Part shown: piece by piece, positions 12,782-18,848 of the stretch
How positions within the stretch are numbered: the first letter of the stretch is position 1
Layout: each line of letters starts with the position of its first letter
DNA from: Bacillota bacterium
GTDB taxonomy: Bacteria > Bacillota > Clostridia > Clostridiales > Clostridiaceae
Assembly (NCBI GenBank): GCA_030706015.1
Contig: JAUZPI010000078.1
Coordinates: 1 to 18,848 of the forward strand
DNA length: 18,848 bases
Direction of reading: 5' to 3'
The notes under the pieces: model-generated
Told to the model about the DNA's origin: nothing
Seen by the model: the letters and a program-made list of their open reading frames with translations, nothing else
Database searches by the model: none
Translations under genes and position numbers: made by a program

Positions 12782-14515
12782 TTAAACCTCCTTACTATCT
12801 CTGCCTAGCTGCGAACGATATATGTCCTGATAAACACTACAGCTTTTCATAAGTTCTTCATGGTTTCCTATGCCAACTATTTCTCCATTATCCAATACAA
12901 CAATTTTATCGGCATTCATAACAGATGTAATACGCTGAGCAATAATAATACAAGTTAACCCTTTTAAATATTTTTTTAAGCCCTCTCTTATCTTTGATTC
13001 AGTAAGCATATCTACCGCACTAGTGGAGTCATCAAATATAAGAATTTCAGGTTTTCTAATAAGTGCACGAGCAATAGAAACACGCTGCTTTTGACCTCCT
13101 GAAAAGTTAACTCCTCCCTGACCTATTCTAGTATTATAGCCTTCTGGAGTGGAAGAAATAAATTCATGAGCCTGTGAAATCCTGCAAGCCTCCGTCATTT
13201 CCTCTAAGTTAGCATCTTCCTTACCCCATCTTAAATTATCCATGACAGTACCGGTAAATAGCACTGTTTTTTGGGGTACAACAGCTATCTTTTGTCTCAA
13301 TATTTTTGTATCCATATTCCTTACGTCAATACCATCCACTTTAACACAACCAGATGTCACATCATAAAAACGAGGGATTAGATTTACAAGACTGCTCTTT
13401 CCCGATCCAGTGGAACCAATAATTCCTACTGTTTCCCCAGGCATGCAGATAAAATTAATGTCTTTCAAAACAGCTTCACCAGAAGTTCCTGAATAAGCGA
13501 AATGAACATGCTCAAAATCCACTCTTCCTTTTACTTGAACTGCTGCACTTTTTATTTCAACATTCTTCATATTGTTTTCTTCATCAAATACTTCTCCAAT
13601 ACGTTCCGCTGAAGCCCTAGCTCTAACAAACATAGTGAACACAAAGGATATCATCATCAAAGAAAAAAGTATTTGTGTCATATAATTTATAAAAGCTATT
13701 ATTTGACCAACCTGCATATTTCCACTGCTAACGCGCAATCCACCTAGCCATAATACTGCAATTATTCCGAAATTAACGGTGAAGGTTATACCAGGTGAAA
13801 AAACAGCCATAATCCTCATAGCGCTGGTGGAGACCCCTGCCAGCTCATCATTTGCTTTTCCAAAACGACGAGTTTCATAGTCAAATCTATTAAATGCCTT
13901 TACCACTCTTACTCCAGACAAATATTCTCTCATAACGCTATTAACCTTATCTAAGGATTTTTGTACCTTTATAAAGAATGGATAGCCCACATTCATATTT
14001 ATTGTTATAAGAACAGCTATTATTGGTATAACCACCAAGAGAATTAATGCCAGATGAGAATTAAGACGAGCTGCCATAATAACGCTGCCTATACATAGAA
14101 GTGGAGCTTTAACAAACACCCTCATAAGTCCATTTGCAAAATTCTGAACCTGAGTAACATCATTAGTAAGTCTTGTTACCAAAGAAGCCCCTTCAAATTT
14201 ATCAATATTATCAAAAGAAAAGCTTTGTATTTTTTTAAATAAATCTGATCTTAATTCTGCACCAAATTTTTGAGATACATTACTTGATACTATGTTACGA
14301 CTAACCGCAGCAGCAGCGCCTAAAGCAGTAATGAAAATCATTACTGCTCCCATACGCAAAACATAATTCATTTGTTTATTGGCTACACCTATATCCACTA
14401 TTTTGGACATTATGGTTGGCTGCATCAAATCACACATAGCTTCAAGCGTTAAGCATGCAACAGCAGTACAAAAGAGTTTCCAATATTTTTTTATATATTT
14501 GCTTAAAAACTGCAT
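12782..14515 (-). CDS. ABC exporter half-transporter, degenerate ATPase site (subunit 1 of heterodimer)
   Basis: 577 aa, membrane domain (about 10-310) plus ATPase domain. Walker A is GSTGSGKSS (367-375), Q-loop Gln415, signature FSGGQ (471-475). Walker B is ILIFDD: Asp496 stands where catalytic Glu is expected, and the switch His is replaced by Gln527 (IIAQRIT). These two changes are typical of the non-catalytic partner in LmrCD/BmrCD/TM287-288-like exporters. Its canonical signature would complete the active site of subunit 2, while the altered LSQGE of subunit 2 faces this degenerate Walker site. It starts 14 bp after the MFS pump gene, with GGTGG before the ATG, and lies in the marR operon. 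Confidence 0.94.
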   Translation of the reverse strand: MQFLSKYIKKYWKLFCTAVACLTLEAMCDLMQPTIMSKIVDIGVANKQMNYVLRMGAVMIFITALGAAAAVSRNIVSSNVSQKFGAELRSDLFKKIQSFSFDNIDKFEGASLVTRLTNDVTQVQNFANGLMRVFVKAPLLCIGSVIMAARLNSHLALILLVVIPIIAVLITINMNVGYPFFIKVQKSLDKVNSVMREYLSGVRVVKAFNRFDYETRRFGKANDELAGVSTSAMRIMAVFSPGITFTVNFGIIAVLWLGGLRVSSGNMQVGQIIAFINYMTQILFSLMMISFVFTMFVRARASAERIGEVFDEENNMKNVEIKSAAVQVKGRVDFEHVHFAYSGTSGEAVLKDINFICMPGETVGIIGSTGSGKSSLVNLIPRFYDVTSGCVKVDGIDVRNMDTKILRQKIAVVPQKTVLFTGTVMDNLRWGKEDANLEEMTEACRISQAHEFISSTPEGYNTRIGQGGVNFSGGQKQRVSIARALIRKPEILIFDDSTSAVDMLTESKIREGLKKYLKGLTCIIIAQRITSVMNADKIVVLDNGEIVGIGNHEELMKSCSVYQDIYRSQLGRDSKEV

Positions 14516-14529
14516 TTACTCCACCTCTT

Positions 14530-15975
14530 TTATGCTGCCTCTGTCTCAGCCTTTTCACTAGCTCTGCTCTTTGCTAGTCTTCCAGCTGTTATAACTGCTC
14601 CAACTATACAGATTATTGCCGATACAATGTTAACTACTCTCATGCCGTAAACAAATACATCATCTCTTCCAGCAACATAGTTTATTACATGGTATCCTAC
14701 TTTAGCACTCATTCTGTTGTATAAAAGTGTAGTAGCCATAGCTATTCCTACAACCATTCCCAAGTTTCTTATCAAAGCATTTACGCTACCTGCAATTCCC
14801 AGCTTATCTCTTGACACTGTAGACATAACTAAAGAATTATTAGGTGATTGGAATAATCCACTGCCTATAGTCATAATAGCAATATATATTGTCATTACTA
14901 ACAAGTTAGAGTGTTCATTTAGTGTTGCCATAAGCAGTAATCCAACACTAGTAAATATTAACCCTAAGAAAGTAAGCACTTCTGAACCTATCTTATCTGA
15001 TAAATGTCCACTAATAGGGGCTGTTACAGCTAATACTATTGGTGATATCATCAAGAAAAATCCTGCTACAGCCGAATTTAATTTTAATGTATCCTGTAGA
15101 TAGAAAGGTTGAATAATGCTAAAACTGCTAATTGCTATGAAGGATAAAAATCCGCAAAATATACTTATAGAAAACAATTTATTTTCAAAAATACTTAATT
15201 GCAATAATGGTGCTTTCTCTCTCTTTTCTACAACCAAAAAGCTTATAAAGGCAATAACTGAAATTACAAAACCTAATATTATTGGTGCTTTAGTAAAGCC
15301 GATTACCTGACCTTGAATTAAGGCACCAAATAATGCAACAATAGCTACTGTAAATAATACTGCTCCTTTTCCATCAAGCTTTTCATCTACTTTACTGCTA
15401 GACTTTGGCAAAGTCTTCATTCCTGCTGCGAATACAATAAGTCCTATGGGAACGTTAATTAAGAAAATGTACTTCCAACTGAAGGCAGCTATAATCAATC
15501 CACCTAGTGCAGGGCCTACCATAGCACCAAGAGCTACGAAGGTACCGTTAATTCCTAAAGCTTTTCCTCTTTCATTTTGAGGGAAAACATGAGTGATAAT
15601 ACCTTGGCTTGTAGACATTGTTCCCGCTGCTCCAACTGCTTGTATTACTCTTGCTATAACTAATACTAATAATGAATTAGACATACCGCATAAAAGAGAA
15701 CCTATAGTAAATGTAATAATACCAAATTTAAATACCTTAGTCTTTCCTATCATGTCTCCTAATCTGCCAAATATCAAAATAGTAGCAGAAATAATAATTA
15801 AATAACTAGTTACTACCCATTCAATGGATGCCATGCTAACTGACAATTTATTTGACATAACTGGCAAGGCTACATTTACAATACTACTGTCCAAGCATGC
15901 CATAAAGGTACACATAACAACTGTAATTAAAATAATCCATCTGTTCTTTGAAATCTTTTCATCTATTCTCTCCAT
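14530..15975 (-). CDS. DHA2-family MFS drug:H+ antiporter (EmrB/QacA type)
   Basis: 481 aa, with the length and hydrophobic pattern of a 14-helix DHA2 pump. Diagnostic motifs are LDSSIVNVALP (28-38, motif D1), GRLGDMIGKTK (70-80, motif A) and VALGAMVGPALGGLI (147-161, antiporter motif C). It should expel toxic organic compounds across the cytoplasmic membrane using the proton gradient. The ATG overlaps the stop codon of marR (TAATG), and the ribosome binding site AAGGAGG lies inside the marR tail, so the two are translationally coupled. Two ABC exporter genes follow, an arrangement that places secondary and ATP-driven pumps under one regulator. The substrate is unknown. Confidence 0.95.
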   Translation of the reverse strand: MERIDEKISKNRWIILITVVMCTFMACLDSSIVNVALPVMSNKLSVSMASIEWVVTSYLIIISATILIFGRLGDMIGKTKVFKFGIITFTIGSLLCGMSNSLLVLVIARVIQAVGAAGTMSTSQGIITHVFPQNERGKALGINGTFVALGAMVGPALGGLIIAAFSWKYIFLINVPIGLIVFAAGMKTLPKSSSKVDEKLDGKGAVLFTVAIVALFGALIQGQVIGFTKAPIILGFVISVIAFISFLVVEKREKAPLLQLSIFENKLFSISIFCGFLSFIAISSFSIIQPFYLQDTLKLNSAVAGFFLMISPIVLAVTAPISGHLSDKIGSEVLTFLGLIFTSVGLLLMATLNEHSNLLVMTIYIAIMTIGSGLFQSPNNSLVMSTVSRDKLGIAGSVNALIRNLGMVVGIAMATTLLYNRMSAKVGYHVINYVAGRDDVFVYGMRVVNIVSAIICIVGAVITAGRLAKSRASEKAETEAA

Positions 15976-16427
15976 TAAATTTCCTCCTTATCATTTTTCC
16001 TATATCTTTTAGCATTAAATAATACTTTTTCTAAATAGTCTGCTACAAATTCATTTTCTTCCTCGTCAAAGCCTTCAGTTATAAAACCTATCCACTTGTT
16101 TATGTCATTTTTAATTTCTGGAACTATACTCTTAGCCTTATCCGTTAAAAATAATTTGCAGGCTCTGCAATCTTTTTCATCCTCCTGCTTCTCTACATAA
16201 CCAAGCTCTATAAGCTTCTTAATTACCCTTGCTGACATAGCTTTATCTACATTTAATTCCTTACTTATTTGCTTCTGACTTATGCCTTCACACCTGCTAA
16301 GTACCATTAAGTATGGATATGTACCGCTGCTTAATTGAAATTTTTCCAATGCCTCATCAGTGTATACCTGAGTACACCTATAGATTTTATTCATAAGTCT
16401 AACTAGTGATGCTGTTTTCTCATTCAT
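15975..16427 (-). CDS. MarR-family repressor of the efflux operon
   Basis: 150 aa from the ATG at 16427, which has GGGAAG upstream; the ATG at 16448 would leave only a few leader bases and has no ribosome binding site. The winged helix lies in GISQKQISKELNVDKAMSARVIKKLIELGYVEKQ (about 48-81), followed by the wing EKDCRACKLFLT. MarR proteins are dimers that release their palindromic operator on binding small phenolic or lipophilic ligands. The 24-bp palindrome over the operon's -35 box is an ideal autoregulatory site. Four cysteines are present (18, 46, 87, 90), two of them as a CxxC in the wing, so thiol or metal control is conceivable but unproven. Confidence 0.93.
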   Translation of the reverse strand: MNEKTASLVRLMNKIYRCTQVYTDEALEKFQLSSGTYPYLMVLSRCEGISQKQISKELNVDKAMSARVIKKLIELGYVEKQEDEKDCRACKLFLTDKAKSIVPEIKNDINKWIGFITEGFDEEENEFVADYLEKVLFNAKRYRKNDKEEI

Positions 16428-16460
16428 ACTTTTCTTCCCTTTTCTCATATCATTAACTAT

Positions 16461-16495
16461 AATTTATCACGATATAGTTGATTAGTCAACTATAT
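16461..16495 (-). promoter_or_regulatory. Promoter and palindromic MarR operator of the efflux operon
   Basis: On the minus strand TTGACT (16489-16484), a 17-bp spacer and TAAATT (16466-16461) form the promoter. A perfect inverted repeat with arms ATATAGTTGA (16472-16481) and TCAACTATAT (16486-16495) around 4 bp fully covers the -35 box and part of the spacer. Size, symmetry and position fit a MarR dimer site. Transcription should start near 16455, some 28 nt before the marR ATG at 16427. Confidence 0.82.
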
Positions 16496-16539
16496 TCATT
16501 TTTTGATATAGATTGGTATTTTCATTTTATTATCATTTA

Positions 16540-16567
16540 CATGGAATAATCCCATGAAATATTTCAT
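16540..16567. repeat. Overlapping small dyads upstream of the efflux promoter
   Basis: CATGG (16540-16544) pairs with CCATG (16552-16556), and the adjoining ATGAAATATTTCAT (16554-16567) is a perfect 14-bp palindrome. They lie between the terminator at 16582-16620 and the MarR operator, in a stretch without genes. They might be a second protein-binding site; no function is assigned. Confidence 0.35.
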
Positions 16568-16581
16568 TTCCCTTGCAAATA

Positions 16582-16620
16582 AAAAATTACTACTGAATAT
16601 ACGGAACAGTAGTAATTTTT
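16582..16620 (-). terminator. Terminator of the small membrane-protein gene
   Basis: AAAAATTACTACTG (16582-16595) and CAGTAGTAATTTTT (16607-16620) form a perfect 14-bp dyad around an 11-nt loop. On the minus strand the stem runs into a T-rich tail (TTTTTTATTTGC), so it should terminate the gene ending at 16688. The symmetric A/T flanks allow weak function in the other direction. Confidence 0.85.
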
Positions 16621-16687
16621 ATGTGAAATAGATAACATAAATTTATAGTAAGTGATATACACTCTCAAAATTATTGTTTTCTATTTA

Positions 16688-17113
16688 TTATTCAGTTTCC
16701 TTTGTGACCTTGACACCTTTAGAAAAATCCACATCAAATATCTCATCTTTTTGTTTTTCACCATGTAGTGTTATTTTAGCAGTATCGTCATTCCATTCAA
16801 TTTTGTAATTGCTTTCATCCAAGCTTGCACCACGATTATATAGTAAAGTCTTTATGACTTTATGTTCAAAAAAATCCCCCTTTTTTTTATAGTATATATG
16901 TATCCCTTCTGGTCCGATAGTAAATGGTCCACTGTACTTGATAGTTATTTTATAAGATTTATCTTGTGATTCTGAAACTGCCAAAGTATGCTGTTTAAAT
17001 GATATAGCATAAATTAATATTCCAAGTATTAATACAATAGTTATAATACTAGTAAGGAGTACAATGGTACGTTTATTAATTGTTTTGTTGAATGTATCAT
17101 TTTTATTTTTCAT
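16688..17113 (-). CDS. Small membrane-anchored protein of unknown function
   Basis: 141 aa from the ATG at 17113; an ATG at 17125 touches the only AAGGA-like site and is less likely, though spacing from that site to 17113 is long (12 bp). A short basic, Asn/Lys-rich cytoplasmic start (about 1-16) is followed by one hydrophobic helix (about 17-38), then a ~100-residue soluble part expected outside. That part is rich in beta-type alternation (YKITIKYSGPF, GIHIYYKKKGDFF, YKIEWNDDTAKITLHG) and resembles small DUF5412-like extracytoplasmic domains, a tentative impression only. There is no lipobox and no cysteine. It is a single-gene transcript between the efflux operon and the cell-wall-binding gene. 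Function unknown. Confidence 0.75.
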   Translation of the reverse strand: MKNKNDTFNKTINKRTIVLLTSIITIVLILGILIYAISFKQHTLAVSESQDKSYKITIKYSGPFTIGPEGIHIYYKKKGDFFEHKVIKTLLYNRGASLDESNYKIEWNDDTAKITLHGEKQKDEIFDVDFSKGVKVTKETE

Positions 17114-17203
17114 ATAAACTTTCATTCCTTTTTCATATTATTTGTTAATTACTAAAATATCTATTATGTTTATTACATTTTTATATAATAGGTTTTATAC
17201 TGC

Positions 17204-18848
17204 TCATTTTTTATAAAGTAAATTTGATACTGAATACAAATTGGTAGCAATATTGTTTGATATATATTTCTGGGATAAGCTTACATTGTAATTTTTATGA
17301 AATAAACTGCTTACATTATAACCTTCCTTAGCCGCATTTGATTCAATATCCTCAATAAATACCGTTTCTACTGCTGCTGCTTGCAGAGCTGTTGGATAAT
17401 CTGCTTTATATAATCCGACAGCTTTTAATCCAGTAATTAGTGCAGGATTAAGTGAAGTACTAATAGCTAATTCAAAATTAGTGATACCACCAAATGAATC
17501 GATGAACATAGAATATCGTTTATTAGCACCTTCAGAATAGTATTTATTTATAGCATCTGACAGTAATAGATTTTTATTATCTTTTAGCATATTTGAAATA
17601 TTGACTGAATCAATATCTCCCAATTTATCACTAAGTGAGAATGATGCACTATCTGAATTAAGCAACTCTTTAGCAGTTTTATAAATAACACCAGTATCTT
17701 TTGAATTATTTGTTTTAGTTAAAACATCACCGGTAAGTGTACCAAGATCTCCAGCCCATCCGCTAAATGATGCTGGTGGTATAACTGAAGGTTGGCCTTG
17801 TGTTGTTGCAGCTAAATGCGTAAAATCTACTATATCACCAGTTGTAGGGTCTATCAAGTTAACTCTTGAAGTATTAAAGAGACTTTTTAAATTAGGATCA
17901 TGAGTGTTTACATAGTCAATATAGCTCTTTGAAACAGGTCCGTCTGTAACTGTCCAGCTTAAATTATCATATTTTACTGATCTTAAATAGGATAAATTTA
18001 AATCATTTAAAGCTGAAACATTCTGAGAACCTAAAAACTCCATTCCAACTCTCTCTAACTCTTTTATTCCTGTTACAATAGTACTTAAGGAATAAGGATT
18101 ATTGGGACTAACTGGTGGAATAGGTGTTGGAGAAATCGGAGGTAGAGTATAACCTGGATGACTATTTATATAAGAATTCATAGATGATACTAATTCTGCC
18201 TTGGTCTTATCTCCTACTTGTCCATCTGCATCTAATCCATGTGCTTTTTGAAAAGCTATTACTGCTGCTTCTGTTTTGGGACCAAAATCACCATCTACTA
18301 CATCATTTAGATATCCAAGTGTTTTTAGATCTGATTGTAGATTTTTTACATCATCACCAGTTACTCCAGATTTAAGAAGTCTACTTCCATATCTACTTGT
18401 GTCTACATTACTCGTGTTACTGCCTGAATTATTAACTCCGGTGCTTCCTCCCGAACTACCTGGGTGACTCTTTGCATATGAATTCATAGATGATACTAAT
18501 TCTGCCTTGGTTTTATCTCCTACTTGTCCATCTGCATCTAATCCATGTGCTTTTTGAAAGGCTATTACTGCTGCTTCTGTTTTGGGACCAAAATCACCAT
18601 CTACTACATCATTTAGATATGCAAGTGTTTTTAGATCTGATTGTAGATTTTTTACATCATCACCAGTTACTCCAGATTTAAGAAGTCTATTTCCATATCT
18701 GCTAGTGTCTACATTACTCGTGTTACTGCCTGAATTATTAACTCCGGTGCTTCCTCCCGAACTACCTGGATGACTCTTTGCATATGAATCCATAGATGAT
18801 ACTAATTCTGCCTTGGTTTTATCTCCTACTTGTCCATCTGCATCTAAT
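17204..18848 (-). CDS. Cell-wall-binding protein with tandem PG_binding_1 domains and unknown C-terminal region (5' end missing)
   Basis: The frame is open through the window edge, so the methionine at 18793 is internal and the real start lies beyond 18848. Visible are the end of one PG_binding_1 unit, then two complete ones. Each has the hallmark GDDVKNLQSDLKTLGYLND, then VDGDFGPKTEAAVIAFQKAHGLDADGQVG, and a linker rich in Gly, Ser and Asn. After a Pro-rich linker (TLPPISPTPIPPVSP) comes a ~310-residue C-terminal region without cysteines that I do not recognise; recognisable stretches include DIVDFTHLAATTQG and FSGWAGDLGTLTGD. PG_binding_1 domains attach enzymes or surface proteins to peptidoglycan, so the C-terminal part may be a wall-active or surface domain. 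A signal peptide, if any, is outside the window. There is no clear operon partner. Confidence 0.85.
   Translation of the reverse strand, partial: LDADGQVGDKTKAELVSSMDSYAKSHPGSSGGSTGVNNSGSNTSNVDTSRYGNRLLKSGVTGDDVKNLQSDLKTLAYLNDVVDGDFGPKTEAAVIAFQKAHGLDADGQVGDKTKAELVSSMNSYAKSHPGSSGGSTGVNNSGSNTSNVDTSRYGSRLLKSGVTGDDVKNLQSDLKTLGYLNDVVDGDFGPKTEAAVIAFQKAHGLDADGQVGDKTKAELVSSMNSYINSHPGYTLPPISPTPIPPVSPNNPYSLSTIVTGIKELERVGMEFLGSQNVSALNDLNLSYLRSVKYDNLSWTVTDGPVSKSYIDYVNTHDPNLKSLFNTSRVNLIDPTTGDIVDFTHLAATTQGQPSVIPPASFSGWAGDLGTLTGDVLTKTNNSKDTGVIYKTAKELLNSDSASFSLSDKLGDIDSVNISNMLKDNKNLLLSDAINKYYSEGANKRYSMFIDSFGGITNFELAISTSLNPALITGLKAVGLYKADYPTALQAAAVETVFIEDIESNAAKEGYNVSSLFHKNYNVSLSQKYISNNIATNLYSVSNLLYKK
18181..18848 (-). 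repeat. 306-bp coding tandem repeats (two full copies and one partial)
   Basis: The unit starting at 18181 recurs at 18487 and again at 18793, a period of 306 bp (102 codons). Full copies 18181-18486 and 18487-18792 differ at 8 positions (about 97% identical); the third is cut by the window end. Each unit encodes one PG_binding_1 domain plus linker. Such identity, including silent sites, points to recent or ongoing recombinational copying, and copy number may vary between strains. Confidence 0.95.

Noticed and set aside
14717..15103. 128-codon plus-strand frame
   Set aside because: It is antisense to the MFS pump gene, has no ribosome binding site and has no recognisable protein features.
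17161..17191. AT-only hairpin (CTATTAT/ATAATAG) after the cell-wall protein gene
   Set aside because: Seven A-T-rich pairs with a 17-nt loop and no proper U-tract; too weak to call a terminator.
18184..18773. Four overlapping plus-strand frames of 63 codons with repeated Leu/His-rich sequences
   Set aside because: They are antisense shadows of the 306-bp PG-binding repeats, which explains why they come in identical pairs.
18181..18848. Regular repeats considered as a CRISPR-like array
   Set aside because: The unit is 306 bp, fully coding and contiguous, without short repeats separated by unique spacers.

Overview
The window is AT-rich, densely coded DNA with strong AGGAGG-type ribosome binding sites, TTGACA/TATAAT promoters and clostridial protein families. 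These include a B12-riboswitch cob/btu operon, a C_GCAxxG_C_C protein and a lipoprotein-linked two-component system. It most likely comes from a Clostridium-like anaerobic Firmicute. Nothing looks like phage, plasmid, IS or CRISPR. All genes after position 3110 lie on the minus strand.

Layout. (1) 1-3151, plus strand: the end of an OmpR-type response regulator, an overlapping 720-aa histidine kinase with a TTG start, and a separately promoted Q/N-rich lipoprotein gene. The lipoprotein promoter carries three 11-bp-phased direct repeats where a -35 box should be, and a ~165-nt leader with two copies of a CTCGATCTGAGAT element exactly 100 bp apart. (2) 8718-3170, minus: promoter, cobalamin riboswitch and terminator, then cobT-cobU-cobS-btuF-btuC-btuD. 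This is one B12-controlled unit for nucleotide-loop assembly plus corrinoid import. (3) 10455-8745, minus: a sulfur/redox cluster. An ArsR-family repressor with two cysteines placed as in SqrR/BigR persulfide sensors is followed by a rhodanese-thioredoxin-C_GCAxxG_C_C operon. Both promoters carry the same 26-bp operator-like element over the -10 box. (4) 16495-10468, minus: a drug-efflux operon, marR - DHA2 MFS pump - heterodimeric ABC exporter (two genes), with a second rhodanese as the last gene. A 24-bp palindrome covers the -35 of the marR promoter. (5) 17113-16582: a small membrane-anchored protein of unknown function. (6) 18848-17204: the 3' part of a cell-wall-binding protein with nearly identical 306-bp tandem repeats encoding PG_binding_1 domains and an unrecognised ~310-residue C-terminal region. 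The gene runs off the window.

The most interesting part is the sulfur/redox cluster. A likely persulfide-sensing repressor, its repeated operator, duplicated rhodaneses, a thioredoxin and an uncharacterised four-cysteine protein together suggest a sulfane-sulfur response regulon. The phased repeats plus repeat-bearing leader in front of the lipoprotein gene come second.
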